Positions 30,243 through 42,925 are shown, counted from the stretch's first letter. The stretch: DNA of 64,000 bases from Clostridium sp. NkU-1 (GCA_001312405.1 BBDR01000002.1:372001-436000); one strand, 5' to 3'. Made by a program: numbers and translations. The notes: generated by a model from the letters alone, not told the origin.

Positions 30243-32695
30243 ATGATAGACAGATTTACGACAAAGGCCAGGACAGCCATTAATCTGGCTGTGCAGGCAG
30301 CGGAGCGTCTTGGCCACAGCTATGTGGGAACGGAGCATTTATTACTGGGGCTTTTGGAAGAGGGCAGCGGAGTGGCTGCCAGGGTCCTGGAAGAGAACGG
30401 GGTAAAAGAGGATAAGGTTTTAAACCTGATCAGCCAGCTTATCGCTCCCGATCAGGCGGTCCGTCTGAAAGAAGACGGAGGGTATACTCCTGGTGCCAGA
30501 AGGGTCCTTGAGAACAGCTACCGGGAAGCCGTGCGGTTTAAAGCAAACTTAATCGGTACAGAGCATTTGCTCATTTCCATAATCCGTGACAATGACTGTG
30601 TGGCTTCCAGGCTTTTAAATACCATTGGGATCAGTATTCAAAAGCTGTATATTGATGTGCTTTCCGCTATGGGAGAGGATGCTCCTGCCAATAAAGAAGA
30701 GTTATTGAAATCACCAAAGGCAAAGGGGAGCACACCGACTCTTGACAGCTACAGCAGGGATTTAACGGAGCTTGCGGTACAGGGAAAGCTTGATCCGGTC
30801 ATTGGAAGAGAGTCGGAGATCAAGCGGCTGATCCAGATACTGAGCCGCAGGACCAAGAACAATCCATGTCTCATCGGAGAGCCTGGAGTGGGTAAGACAG
30901 CAGTTGTGGAAGGCCTGGCGCAGATGATAGCAGGAGGTGATGTACCTGAAACCATTGCAGATAAAAGGCTTCTGACCCTGGATTTATCCGGCATGGTGGC
31001 TGGTTCCAAATACAGGGGAGAATTTGAAGAGAGAATTAAAAAGGTGATTGCCGAGGTGATCGATGATGGGGAAGTCCTTTTGTTCATCGATGAGATCCAT
31101 ACGATTATCGGTGCCGGCGGAGCGGAGGGAGCCATTGACGCCTCCAATATATTAAAGCCTTCCCTGGCAAGAGGAGAACTGCAGCTGATCGGCGCCACCA
31201 CCATTGAAGAATACCGCAAATATATTGAAAAGGACTCGGCCCTGGAACGGCGTTTCCAGCCGGTTACGGTGGAGGAGCTTCCGAAGAAGCTGCTATCGGC
31301 ATATTAAGAGGGCTTAAGGGAAGGTATGAGGATCATCACAAGGTGACCATTACAGAAGATGCCATAAAGGCTGCGGTAAAGCTGTCTTCCAGGTATATCA
31401 ATGACCGTTTCCTTCCGGATAAGGCCATTGATGTCATTGATGAGGCTTCTTCCAAGGTACGCCTGACCACATTTGTGGAACCGGTAGAAATTAAGGAACT
31501 GGAAGCTGAGATCGAACTGCTGGAGGATCAGAAGGAAGCAGCCATTAAGGCCGAAGCCTATGAAAAAGCTGGAGCCATTAAGAAAAAGCAGGAAAAGAAG
31601 CGGGAAAAGATAGAAAAGATCCGGGAACGCTGGCAGAAGGAAAAAAAACCTCAAAAAAACCTTATCGTCGATGAGGGAGAGATCGCTGATGTGGTATCAA
31701 GCTGGACCAAGATCCCTGTAAGAAAGCTGGAAGAGGGAGAAAGCGAACGCCTCCGCAATCTGGAAAATATCCTTCATGAGAGGGTAATCGGCCAGGAGGA
31801 AGCGGTTACCGCTGTTTCAAAGGCCATACGGCGGGGAAGAGTGGGACTTAAGGATCCCAAGCGCCCCATTGGCTCCTTCCTGTTTTTAGGACCTACGGGC
31901 GTGGGAAAAACCGAGTTATCCAAGGCCCTCTCAGAAGCCATGTTCGGCACGGAAAATGCCTTGATCCGGGTAGACATGTCTGAGTATATGGAAAAGCACA
32001 GCGTTTCCAAGATGATCGGTTCACCGCCAGGATACGTAGGCTATGACGAGGGCGGGCAGCTAAGTGAAAAGGTCCGCAGAAATCCCTATTCCGTCATATT
32101 GTTTGATGAGATTGAAAAGGCCCATCCTGATGTATTCAATATCCTGCTCCAGGTGCTGGATGACGGTCATATTACAGATGCCCAGGGCCGGAAGATCGAT
32201 TTTAAGAATACCATCATCATCATGACCTCCAATGCCGGAGCGGAGAACATCATATCTCCAAAACGTCTGGGCTTTGGTGCGGCTGCAGATGAAAAGGCTG
32301 ATTATAAAATCATGAAGGACCGGGTAATGGAAGAAGTAAAGCGTCTGTTCAAGCCTGAATTCATTAACAGGATCGATGAGATCATTGTATTCCATACGTT
32401 GAATAAGACGCACATGAAAGATATTGTGACGATCATGGTAAAGGATATCATGAAGCGGACATCAGAGCAGATGAGCATCACCCTGACCATCGAAGAGGAT
32501 GCCAAGGACTACCTGATCAATAAGGGGTATGATGAGAAATACGGTGCAAGACCCTTAAGGCGTACCATTCAGAACTGTCTGGAGGATAAGCTGGCAGAAG
32601 AGATCTTAAATGGAACGGTAAAAACAGGGGATAACGTTGTTGTGACCGCAGGTGAGGACGGATTAAAATTTTCTGTTAAGGAACTGGTAAAATAA
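30243..32695 (+). CDS. clpC: ATP-dependent Clp protease ATP-binding subunit ClpC (frameshifted)
   Basis: AAA+ unfoldase that feeds tagged proteins to ClpP. Order: double Clp_N domain (residues ~1-140); AAA-1 with Walker A G-E-P-G-V-G-K-T and Walker B L-F-I-D-E-I-H-T; a middle region with a UVR-type coiled coil ([12 protein letters not shown]); AAA-2 with G-P-T-G-V-G-K-T-E and V-I-L-F-D-E-I-E-K; and the D2-small domain. One C is missing near 31278 (E-E-P-S-E-E-A-A-I after repair); length is ~818 residues, normal for ClpC. AGGAGG lies 12 nt before the ATG. It follows mcsB after 115 bp. Confidence 0.95.
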
Positions 32696-32798
32696 CTAGC
32701 CATTTCATATCAATTCGTGTATAATAGCTACAAGCGAAATCATTTGTTCATCGCCTTAAAAAAAGGATAAGTAAACAAAATACTAGGAGGGCAAACCA

Positions 32799-33212
32799 AT
32801 GCCGGTAATTGAAGAATTAATCCGTACAGAACAAGACGGAACGATCAGTTTTGGTAATTACAAATTAAAGACAAAGTCAAAATTACAGGATTTTGAGCAC
32901 GATGGTGATTTATATAAAGTAAAGACCTTTTATGAAATAACCAAGCTGGAACGAAACGGCATGTTCGTATATGAATCCGTACCGGGAACCGCTGCCATGA
33001 ATTTCACCGTATCCAATGATGGAGTGGAGTTTTTAGTAGAAGGCGACAAGGATGCACAGCTGACCATCCAGCTGGCAGAGGATACGGAATATGAGGTATT
33101 TGTAGCTGACGCTGCCGTTGGAGGCATGAGAACCAATATGAGCGGAAAGCTGTCCATCAGCGTAGAACTGAATGAAGAAACACCTGTAGCAGTGAAGATC
33201 AAGCGAAGATAA
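32799..33212 (+). CDS. Conserved small beta-rich protein of unknown function
   Basis: The intact 137-residue, soluble-looking product has no signal peptide, TM helix or cysteine. It is made of alternating short strands ([27 protein letters not shown]), suggesting a beta-sandwich. AGGAGG precedes the ATG, and a promoter-like TATAAT lies ~75 bp upstream. I do not assign a family; clostridial genomes sometimes label such proteins 'endosialidase', which nothing seen here supports. It sits between clpC and radA and has its own terminator. Confidence 0.7.
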   Translation: MPVIEELIRTEQDGTISFGNYKLKTKSKLQDFEHDGDLYKVKTFYEITKLERNGMFVYESVPGTAAMNFTVSNDGVEFLVEGDKDAQLTIQLAEDTEYEVFVADAAVGGMRTNMSGKLSISVELNEETPVAVKIKRR

Positions 33213-33224
33213 CAGGATGTAAAG

Positions 33225-33267
33225 CTGGGTTCGGCTCTTTTATGAAGAGCCGGGCCCAGATTTTTTC
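33225..33267 (+). terminator. Terminator before radA
   Basis: CTGGG-CGGCTCTT pairs with AAGAGCCG-CCCAG, followed by ATTTTTTCG. Confidence 0.85.
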
Positions 33268-33283
33268 GTTAGGAGGGAATTCC

Positions 33284-34675
33284 ATGGCAAAGGGGAAAAC
33301 AACAGCATTCTTTTGTAAGGAATGCGGATATGAATCGGCAAAATGGCTGGGGCAGTGCCCGGCCTGTAAGGAATGGAATACGTTTGTGGAGGAGCCTGCC
33401 GGAAAAAAAGGAACCTGCTGCTAAGCGGGGAATCAGTGGAAATGGGACTGCAGGGAATCATTTCATGAATGCCAGGCCCTCCCGGTTGTCTGAAATCCAA
33501 TTAGACGAGCAGGACCGGATGAAAACCGGATATGAGGAACTGGACCGAGTCCTTGGCGGAGGCGTTGTCAAAGGCTCTCTTGTGCTAGTAGGCGGGGATC
33601 CGGGCATTGGCAAATCCACGCTGCTTTTGCAGGTATGCCGCAACCTGGCGGCCGACAGCAGAAAGGTGCTTTACATATCAGGAGAGGAATCCTTAAAACA
33701 GATTAAGCTGCGGGCAAACCGGATCGGGGAAGTGAAAGGGGATTTATTATTCCTTTGTGAAACCGGTCTGGAGCTGATTGAACGTGCCATTGAGGAAGAA
33801 AAGCCGGATGTGGTGATCATTGATTCCATACAGACCATGTTCCGGGAAGAAATTTCTTCCGCCCCGGGAAGTGTGAGCCAGGTAAGGGAATCCACCAATA
33901 TCCTGCTTCAGATTGCCAAGGGGGCGGGAATCGCCATATTCATTGTCGGTCATGTAACAAAAGAAGGCGTGGTGGCGGGTCCCAGAGTTTTAGAGCATAT
34001 GGTTGATACGGTTTTATATTTTGAAGGAGACAGAAGTGCTTCTTACCGGATCATCCGGGGAGTAAAGAACCGTTTTGGGTCCACCAATGAGATCGGCGTT
34101 TTTGAAATGGTTGAGAGCGGGCTTTCCGAGGTGAAGAATCCTTCGGAATACATGCTCAGCGGAAGGCCGGAGGATGCCTCCGGTGCAGTGGTTGCCTGTT
34201 CCATGGAAGGCACCAGGCCCATGCTTTTGGAGGTCCAGGCCCTTGTCACTCCAACAGCCTTTGGTATGCCCAGGCGTACTGCGGCAGGTACGGATTATAA
34301 CCGGGTAAACCTTTTGATGGCTGTTTTGGAAAAACGGTGCCATTATGACCTGTCTCATTTTGATGCTTATGTAAATATTACGGGCGGTTTGCGTATGAAT
34401 GAGCCTGCCTTGGACTTGGCCATTATTATGGCGATTGTGTCCAGCATGAAGACAAGGCCGTGGATCCGAAAACCATTATTTTCGGGGAAGTGGGATTGGC
34501 AGGAGAGGTGCGTGCCGTGTCCATGGCTCAACAGAGAGTGAATGAGGCGAAGAAGCTGGGATTTAATACCTGCGTAATGCCGGAAATTTCCCTGGGAAAG
34601 ATGGGGAAGGTGGACGGGATGCGCCTGATTGGAGTTGGGAATGTAAGAGAGGCGATTGTAAGGGTTATGGGGTGA
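33284..34675 (+). CDS. radA: DNA repair protein RadA/Sms (frameshifted)
   Basis: RecA-like branch-migration helicase acting in recombination repair. An N-terminal C4 zinc finger (C-K-E-C ... C-P-A-C) is followed by a RecA-type ATPase with Walker [10 protein letters not shown], the RadA signature K-N-R-F-G near nucleotide 34063, and a Lon-like C-terminal domain. The frame breaks at an A7 run near 33408 (A6 restores it) and at a missing G near 34450; repaired length is ~463 residues, normal. The ATG at 33284 follows AGGAGGG. Confidence 0.93.
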
Positions 34676-34708
34676 AGCCATTTTCGGGGCTTCACCCTTA
34701 TTTTATTT
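34670..34708 (+). terminator. Terminator after radA
   Basis: GGGTGAAGCC / GGCTTCACCC hairpin, followed by TTATTTTATTT. A second, shorter hairpin with a T7 tract (AGCCCT-TAC-AGGGCT) lies at 34792-34813. Confidence 0.85.
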
Positions 34709-34889
34709 GGTAATATCAGTTACTCTATAAGTAATTGAGAAATTTCCCGCATAAATGGGAAAAATAACAGATATTCTTACCTTGTGCCGAAAGCCCTTAC
34801 AGGGCTGTTTTTTTATATGCCGGTATGCTATGTTATTTACGGATGAAGATTTTCGCGAAATTCACACTTACCTATAGGAGGATATTATT

Positions 34890-36419
34890 ATGATGGAGAA
34901 ACTGCAGAGGTTTGGAGGAGCGATGATGGCACCCGTAATGCTTATGCCATTTGCCGGTATTATCATCGGATTCTCGACCATTTTCATGAATGCAGATATT
35001 ATGGGGGCTTTAGCAGCAGACACTACGACCTGGTATAGATTCTGGTCCATGATGTATGATGGGGGATATGCAATTTTTAATCAGCTTCCATTGTTATTTG
35101 TAATTTCATTGCCCATTGGCCTGGCAAAAAAGGCAGCAGGCCGTGCGGCGATGGAATCTTTTGTAATTTATATTATCTTTAACTACTTTATTCAGTCTCT
35201 GCTTACATTCTTTGGCGATACAATGTTCCATGTAGATTTCGCTCAGGAAATAGGCGGAACAAGCGGACTTACAATGGTCGCAGGAATTAAAACAATGGAT
35301 ATGAGCGTTATTGGAGCCATTATGATTGCTGCAATTGCCGTATGGATTCACAACCGCTGGTATGATAAGAAACTTCCAAGCGTAGTAAGCTCTTTTCAAG
35401 GTTCCGCTTTAATCGTTATTATTGGTTTTGTTTTCATGATTCCAATGTCCTTTGCAGTATGCTTTATATGGCCCGGTGTCCAATCCGCTATTTTAGGATT
35501 GCAGGAGTTCTTATCAAAATCCGGTAATCTTGGTGTATTCCTGTTTACCTTTTTAGAGCGCATTACCCTTCCTACCGGCTTGCATCATTTTTTATGGACG
35601 CCGTTTGATTTAGGTCCAGCAGTCATTGCAGACGGCAACTGGACACACTGGATGGCCCATGTAAACGAATACGCTGCTTCCACAGCTCCCTTAAAGGAAT
35701 TGTTTCCTACCGGTGGATTTGCATTATATGGAAACTGTGCCGTCTGGGGAATGCCTGCCATAGCGTTAGCCATGTATAAAACGGCCCGTCCGGAAAATAG
35801 AAAGAAAGTTGCAGCGATGCTGATTTCTGCAGCGATACCTGCTGTATTATGCGGTATTACTGAGCCAATTGAGTTTACATTTTTATTTATATCCCCCATG
35901 CTGTTTGCGGTAGGTGCGGTTCTTGCTGCTTTGCTTTCGACTGTTTTGTACATGTTTGGCGTCGTAGGTTATCAAGGCGGAGGGCTCATGGATTATATCA
36001 CCTACAATTGGATGCCGATGATGAAGAATCATACGGGAGAAGTCATTACTCATATTGTGATCGGTTTGATCTTCTCTGTAATCTATTTTGTGGTATTTTA
36101 CTGGGCCATAAAGAAATTCAATATTATGACTCCCGGCAGAGAGAAGGATATGAGCGATGAAGTTGAGCCGGCAAAGCAGACCGGATCTGCTTCCAGTGTT
36201 TTCCATGACGAAGCGGTTGGCTTTTTACAGGCTTTAGGAGGCAAGGAAAATATCGAAAGCGTTACAAATTGTATGACAAGATTACGTCTCAGTGTGAAAG
36301 AGGAAAGCCTTGTTGCAGCAGATGAGGATTTTAAGAAATATAATGCAAAAGGCGTTGTCCGCAAAGGGAAAGCAATCCAGGTAATCATTGGTTTTGATGT
36401 AGAAAATGTAAAAAAATGA
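34890..36419 (+). CDS. PTS alpha-glucoside-type EIIBC component
   Basis: Membrane permease that imports and phosphorylates an alpha-glucoside such as maltose. The intact 509-residue product has an EIIC domain (residues ~1-415) of ~10 TM segments with the conserved G-I-T-E-P-I-E-F-T-F-L-F motif. A linker and an EIIB domain follow, with the phospho-cysteine in V-T-N-C-M-T-R-L-R. No EIIA is fused, so one must be supplied in trans. A GGAGG site precedes the ATG. The GH4 enzyme downstream points to the GlvC/MalX-AglA group. The exact sugar is inferred from that neighbour. Confidence 0.9.
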   Translation: MMEKLQRFGGAMMAPVMLMPFAGIIIGFSTIFMNADIMGALAADTTTWYRFWSMMYDGGYAIFNQLPLLFVISLPIGLAKKAAGRAAMESFVIYIIFNYFIQSLLTFFGDTMFHVDFAQEIGGTSGLTMVAGIKTMDMSVIGAIMIAAIAVWIHNRWYDKKLPSVVSSFQGSALIVIIGFVFMIPMSFAVCFIWPGVQSAILGLQEFLSKSGNLGVFLFTFLERITLPTGLHHFLWTPFDLGPAVIADGNWTHWMAHVNEYAASTAPLKELFPTGGFALYGNCAVWGMPAIALAMYKTARPENRKKVAAMLISAAIPAVLCGITEPIEFTFLFISPMLFAVGAVLAALLSTVLYMFGVVGYQGGGLMDYITYNWMPMMKNHTGEVITHIVIGLIFSVIYFVVFYWAIKKFNIMTPGREKDMSDEVEPAKQTGSASSVFHDEAVGFLQALGGKENIESVTNCMTRLRLSVKEESLVAADEDFKKYNAKGVVRKGKAIQVIIGFDVENVKK

Positions 36420-36460
36420 ATTTGAAAAGCTGTTATAAATGAATAAATGAGGTGGATAAA

Positions 36461-37811
<1,351 letters not shown>

Positions 37812-37853
37812 GGTGAAATTGTAAAAGAGGGGATAGTTTATATATTTTATTGG

Positions 37854-37888
37854 AAAATGACAGAGTTTTTTTCTGTCATTTTTCTTAA
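37854..37888 (+). terminator. Terminator after GH4 gene
   Basis: AAAATGACAGA / TCTGTCATTTT hairpin with a T-rich loop, followed by TCTTAAT. Confidence 0.8.
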
Positions 37889-37967
37889 TATTAGAGCCGG
37901 ATATCGATAGTATATTTTTTGCCCGGGATATGATACTATGAAAGAAATATTAAAATGAGGTGGCATC

Positions 37968-38727
37968 ATGCTGATTGAAGCGATTAATAAAAATTATGAT
38001 AAATTAAATGAATCAGACATTCAAAGCCTTTCTATTATCATGGCAATTGTATATAAGATTTCTGAAATGAGTATTGAAGACCTGGCAAATGAATGCAATA
38101 CATCGAAGAGCACTATTTTAAGATTGACCCAAAAGCTGGGGTTTTCCGGATACAGTGAATTTAAGAATTATTTGAAATGGGAAAATAAAGAACAAGTGAA
38201 AAGCAATGATAAGGATATCAAATCAAGCGTAAGAAGTGATTTTCTGAATACGTGCCAGCAGGCAGAATCATCTGCGAATCTGCCCATCATAGCAAAGGAA
38301 ATTCATAAATCACAAAATGTTGTTGTTTATGGCACGGGACAGGCCCAGCGCCATTGTGCAATGGAAATGCAGCGTTTGTTTATGCAGATGAATAAATATA
38401 TCTATTGTGTAGGCGCCAGTGATGAGCTTTGCATGCTGTCAAAGAACCTGGGACCTGATGATTTGGTGATTGTGATTTCTTTATCCGGGAATGTGCAGAA
38501 GATAAAGGATACCCTGCAACTGCTTCATTTGAAGAAGGTAAAAATAGTATCTATCACAAATCTTCAAAGTAATCTGCTGGCGGGTATGAGTGATTATAGT
38601 TTGTATGCGGTTAGCAGCCCGGTTAAGATTGGGGAACATTTGTATCACAATTCGTTTGTTAATTTTTTTGGCTGTTATTGAGTATGTGTTTTTGAGTTAT
38701 ATTGAGGTGAGTAAAGGATACTCTTGA
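37968..38727 (+). CDS. RpiR-family sugar-phosphate regulator (frameshifted near end)
   Basis: Transcription factor with an N-terminal HTH_6 domain (residues ~1-75, S-K-S-T-I-L-R-L-T-Q-K-L-G-F) and a C-terminal SIS sugar-phosphate domain (V-V-V-Y-G-T-G-Q-A and V-I-S-L-S-G-N). A TGAGGTGG site precedes the ATG. A T7 run near 38660 (T6 restores the frame) causes a premature stop at 38681; the repaired protein ends at 38727 with ~253 residues. It likely senses the sugar phosphate of the adjacent PTS/GH4 system and controls it. Confidence 0.85.
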
Positions 38728-38789
38728 TTATAGATGTAAAAATAGAGAATAGAAGAGTATTCTGGTTTTAATCAGGGCCTGATCGTGCT

Positions 38790-38863
38790 ATGGACACAGA
38801 TTTGGAAAAGGTTAGCGGCAAATGGTATTATTTGGATCAGAGTGTAAAATGGGTGCAAACCTG
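38790..38863 (+). pseudogene. Cell-wall-binding repeat remnant
   Basis: A 24-codon stretch (M-D-T-D-L-E-K ... G-K-W-Y-Y-L-D-Q-S-V-K-W-V-Q-T, then TGA) has the W-Y-Y-L signature of [18 protein letters not shown] repeats but no signal peptide or catalytic domain. It is probably the tail of a lost surface protein. The remainder of 38728-39204 holds a hairpin with a T7 tract (38925-38963) and no further gene that I can support. Confidence 0.45.
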
Positions 38864-39204
38864 ATATGCTTTCATCGGATAAGAATGAAGCATTACAGAA
38901 TTTAGAATTAGCATTAAAGAAAAAGGGCGGGTATTTCATATTTTGGGACCTGCCTGTTTTTTTGTTTCTAAATTATGATTTTACAAATTATCGGAACAAG
39001 AAAAATCAATCTGTTTGCAACAGCATTATATACGCACCATTTCCCTGCTGGTAAAGTGATAACGTCTGCGCCAACTATAACCATCTGATACGTTAAAACA
39101 TTGCTTGGCAGACAAAAAAACACAAAATTTTACAGAAATCTGCAACTTTCCGGTCTTCTGTTTCGTCTAATATAATAAATACATATGTTAGGAATAAATG
39201 TCAA

Positions 39205-40626
39205 ATGATTTTTAGTAGCCTGGAATTTATATTTCAATTTCTGCCGGTGTTTCTGGTTCTTTATTATGTGTGTCCGGACAGAGCAAAAAATTTCTGCCTG
39301 TTTGCAGGAAGCCTGCTTTTTTTATTTTTATGGAGTTGTGGATCATCCGGCCTATATGGTGCTTTTGCTGTTGTCTGTCTGCGTCAATTACTGCATTGGC
39401 AGGAAAATGAAACGATACCAATCTCGCTTAAGACGCGGGAAATGGCTTCGCCTGGGAATTGTCTACAACCTGTTTTGGCTGATCCTGTTTAAATATTCTG
39501 GTTTCTTGATTGAACAGATCAGTTTATTGCTTCAAAATGGAGGGCTGGAGAAAGCTGCCCTTCCTGTTCCTCATCCGGCTCTTCCACTGGGAATCAGCTT
39601 TTATACCTTCCAGGCCATTTCTTATCTGGTCGATGTGTATCGGAAGGATGTGGACCCAGAAAAATCTTTTCTGGACTTTGCCCTGTATATGACCATGTTT
39701 CCCCAGCTTATTTCCGGACCGATCGTAACCTATGCTTCTCTCAGGGAGTCAATTAAAAAGCGGGTCCACACCCTGGAACAAGTGGAAGCAGGACTTCGGG
39801 AATTTACAATCGGACTGGGATTGAAGGTGCTGCTTTCAAACCAGATAGGCGGACTGTGGAGCCAGATTGGAGCAGTAGGATATGAAAGTATTTCAACGCC
39901 TCTTGCATGGATGGGTCTGGCAGCTTTCAGCCTGCGGCTGTATTTTGATTTCTATGGCTATTCCCTGATGGCAAAGGGACTGGGAAGGATGTTGGGATTC
40001 TCCCTTCCTGATAACTTCCACCATCCTATATGGCTCTGACCATGACAGATTTTTGGCGCAGATGGCACATGACTCTGGGCGGCTGGTTCCGGAATTATGT
40101 ATATATTCCGCTGGGCGGAAACCGCGAGGGTTCCTTAAAAACCTTTCGGAATATGCTTGCAGTATGGCTCCTGACCGGACTATGGCACGGAACAGGACTC
40201 AATTTTCTCTTATGGGGAATTGCGCTGTTTGCACTGATTTCATTGGAGAAGCTGGGGCTGGGAAAACTGCTGGAACGCTGGAGAGTTTTGGGGCATGTGT
40301 ATATGCTGTTTGCAATTCCTCTTACATGGATGTTATTTGCAATAACGGATTTTTCACAGTTGGGAATATATGTTCAGCGGCTCTTCCCCTTTCTGGCACC
40401 TGCCGGTAAATATACATATTTTGCTGGAGATTTCCTGAAATACGGAAGGGTCTACGGACTGTCCTTAAGCGCCGGTTTCTTTTTCATGACCGGTCTTCCA
40501 CGAAGACTGTATGACCGAAAACGGAAAAGCTTATGTACAGCAATTGCTCTTCTGATCATATTCTGGCTGTGTGTCTATTGTATGAAAATGGGGGCAAATG
40601 ATCCGTTTATGTATTTCAATTTTTAG
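39205..40626 (+). CDS. MBOAT-family O-acyltransferase, AlgI/DltB-like (frameshifted)
   Basis: Polytopic membrane enzyme that passes an acyl (usually acetyl) group across the membrane to an extracellular polymer. The start F-S-S-L-E-F-I-F-Q-F-L-P, the R/D-F-W-R-R-W-H segment and the catalytic-His motif G-L-W-H-G-T are all AlgI/PatA-like. The frame breaks at a T7 run near 39320 (T6 restores it) and near 40028. Repaired length is ~474 residues, normal. The SGNH hydrolase 17 nt downstream completes a two-gene O-acetylation unit of the AlgI+AlgJ/PatB type. Confidence 0.88.
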
Positions 40627-40643
40627 ATTGTGAGGAAAAAGCG

Positions 40644-41678
40644 ATGAGAAAATACTGGTTTACCCTTCTTTTGACCATCAGTCTGCTATTAACTGCCGTT
40701 TTGCATGTATCAGCTGGAAGCATAGATCCGTTAACTTCCCTGGGGTTTAACCTGGCAGGGAGCAAATGGCCGCATGAGGACAGTATAGACGGAGCTGATA
40801 GTTTAGATGAAACCGATAGTATAGACGCAGCTGGCAGTTTAGATGAAACCGATAGAATAGACGCGGCTGATAGTTTAAACGAAACTGACAGTTCACACAA
40901 AGCTGGCAGTTCAGACGAAACGGTTGATGAAAGTGCAATAGACGGTGCAAGCGAAACAAGTGGTACAGACGCAACGGATAGTTCGGGCGGAACAAACCAT
41001 AAGAATGCAGAAGAAGATTCAAATGAAGAAAAGGTTCCTCTGGACGTAAATGCAGGACAAACAACAGATTTTGTGACGTCTGCCCCGTTCCTGCAGCCGG
41101 GAGAAAGGCCAAAGCCACCGGCAAATTTCGAAGGCGTACTGTTTGTTGGAGATTCCAGAACCATGGGACTTTCTGAGTATGGAGACTTGGGGAATGCCTC
41201 AGTATTTGCCAACTCCGGCATGAGCGTTTTCAATGTATTAACTGCCCGTATCTCATCAGGAGGTGAGAAACTGACTCTGGATGAGGTTCTTTCAAGGAAT
41301 CATTACCAGATGATCTACCTGATGCTGGGCATCAACGAACTGGGTTATGATATGCCCCAGACTATAAAACAATATAAAGAGGTTTTAAGCAAAATCAAAG
41401 AAATGCAGCCAGAAGCAACAATGGTCCTGGAAGCAAATCTTCACATTACCAGCGAAAAATCAAAAAAAAGTCCTGTTTACAGCAACAGTAAAATTAATAG
41501 TTTGAATCAGGAAATACAGAAGATAGCAGAAGAAAATAGCTGCTATTATATTGATGTCAATGAAATATTTGACGATGAAGGAGGCGGCCTGAATCACGCA
41601 TACTCGACAGACGGTTCCCATGTACTGGGAAAATATTATGCCCAGTGGGTAAAATGGCTGAAGGAAGAATCGGTTTAA
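40644..41678 (+). CDS. Secreted/anchored SGNH (GDSL-like) hydrolase with Asp/Ser-rich repeat
   Basis: Probable extracytoplasmic O-acetyltransferase/esterase partner of the MBOAT protein. Signal or anchor helix at residues ~5-25; a ~75-residue low-complexity Asp/Ser/Thr/Glu region built of D-S-L-D-E-T-D-S-I-D-A-A-type repeats (nucleotides ~40785-40960); then the SGNH fold with V-G-D-S-R-T (nucleophile Ser), L-G-I-N-E (Asn) and D-G-S-H (Asp/His). The 344-residue product is intact. It is followed by a terminator at 41726. Confidence 0.85.
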   Translation: MRKYWFTLLLTISLLLTAVLHVSAGSIDPLTSLGFNLAGSKWPHEDSIDGADSLDETDSIDAAGSLDETDRIDAADSLNETDSSHKAGSSDETVDESAIDGASETSGTDATDSSGGTNHKNAEEDSNEEKVPLDVNAGQTTDFVTSAPFLQPGERPKPPANFEGVLFVGDSRTMGLSEYGDLGNASVFANSGMSVFNVLTARISSGGEKLTLDEVLSRNHYQMIYLMLGINELGYDMPQTIKQYKEVLSKIKEMQPEATMVLEANLHITSEKSKKSPVYSNSKINSLNQEIQKIAEENSCYYIDVNEIFDDEGGGLNHAYSTDGSHVLGKYYAQWVKWLKEESV

Positions 41679-41725
41679 TTGCATTGAGAACTTTATGGTA
41701 TTGCCTATTAAGAGGTATTTACATC

Positions 41726-41762
41726 AACACCTGTCGGAATATAATCGATGGGTGTTTTTTTA
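41726..41762 (+). terminator. Terminator after SGNH hydrolase
   Basis: AACACC ... GGTGTT stem with a ~24-nt partly paired loop, followed directly by TTTTTTA. Confidence 0.7.
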
Positions 41763-41890
41763 GTAAAATTTGGCGCATGGTATTAATAAATATTAAAGTG
41801 GGGATGGAAACAGATAGGATGATAGTTTCAATTTTTCCGGCAGTAATAATTTTTTAATTGGCTTGCACGTGTATGCTTTTTTCATTCATG

Positions 41891-41925
41891 CCCCTGCAGG
41901 CCTTCTACTATAAGGCCTGCAGGGG
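41891..41925. terminator. Perfect 14-bp inverted repeat, possible bidirectional terminator
   Basis: CCCCTGCAGGCCTT and AAGGCCTGCAGGGG flank a 7-nt loop. The arms are GC-rich in an AT-rich gap between two genes that converge on it, which fits a shared terminator, although T-tracts on either side are weak. Confidence 0.5.
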
Positions 41926-41959
41926 ACGTTCAAAATTGAACCTTTTTAAATATTCAGAT

Positions 41960-42416
41960 TTAACGGACACCTAATTTTGTACCCCGCCTGATGGTGCCAT
42001 TACTGTTCCATTCTGTGTACACGTATGGGCCACCGTCAGTAGTTCCATTTTCAGTAAAGTTATGTGTGTCACCATTGTAGGTGTAGTAACCCGTTACCAT
42101 TTTCAGGGTATTGGTGTCAAAGTAGTAGACATTACCATTGATTTTCATAATACCCCCCTGAAGCTCACCGGTGTCAGCTGTGTAATACCAAGTGTTATCT
42201 CTTTGAATCCATCCGGTACGCATAAGCTGGTCGTCTCCAAAAAAAGAACCAATGACTTTTGTAGTTGACCCAGTTATTTGTACAGTAATCACCAGATCCC
42301 CATTGATACTTTACCCCCTGCGGAGTACTCACAAATCCCGCAGCAAATGATGACATAGCACTTCCTATGGCTAAAACCATAGATAATACTATAACCATTA
42401 AATACTTTTTTTTCAT
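41960..42416 (-). CDS. Small secreted protein with one cell-wall-binding repeat (frameshifted)
   Basis: The start ATG at 42416 (MKKKYLMVIV) follows an ideal AGGAGG site on the minus strand, followed by a signal peptide ending S-S-F-A-A-G. The mature part contains G-W-I-Q-R-D-N-T-W-Y-Y-T and a Y-Y-F-D-T-N-T-L-K-M-V-T-G-Y-Y repeat of the [18 protein letters not shown] type. A run of seven A (plus strand) near 42240 breaks the frame; six restores it, giving ~152 residues. No catalytic domain. Probably a wall-associated protein of unknown function. Confidence 0.65.
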
Positions 42417-42925
42417 AGATTTTGTCCTCCTTATAATTTCATTGGTTGTTTTAAATTTGGCTAGAGTATATACCCCGGAGCAGCTCCAAGTCAACGAAGT
42501 TAGGCATTCGTAAGGATGAGTAAAGTAATTGTAAATATTTGGAAGTGTAAATTTTAGAATCTTAAGAAATCTGTAAATTCTTATAGTTTTCACGTCTTTC
42601 CATAATTTTTTTTGTATTACGGATAATTATGGCGTGATTCTGTCACGATGGTAATGGATAGAAATGCTGAAGACCAGAAATGATGACAGGGATCCCAGTA
42701 GTATAAAGTATCAATGAAAGTTCAGTTTTATATGGAGGTATGGTGCGGCTGGCAAGTCGCTACGGGATCGATACCTGTCGAGATTCGTTATGATTATTGT
42801 TTTGAATAGGAGAGAGTGATTATGAATTATGAAGAAATGCGGAATAAGTTATAGGATCATAAATTTGAATGGTTGTCATATAATGAGAGAGAGGAAATTT
42901 TTTTTTATGGAAAGGAGGATTTTGT

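Noticed and set aside
30243..32695. Programmed frameshift in clpC
   Set aside because: There is no slippery heptamer or downstream structure at the break near 31278. One missing C restores the conserved E-E-P-S-E-E-A-A-I, and the same error type is found all over the window.
38864..39054. 62-codon open frame after the wall-binding remnant
   Set aside because: It overlaps a T-tailed hairpin, lacks a good ribosome site and looks non-coding.
42720..42800. 17-codon frame with a good ribosome site (MVRLASRYGIDTC...) before the cysteine-rich peptide
   Set aside because: It is too short to support, and no attenuator-type repeats or downstream terminator were seen.
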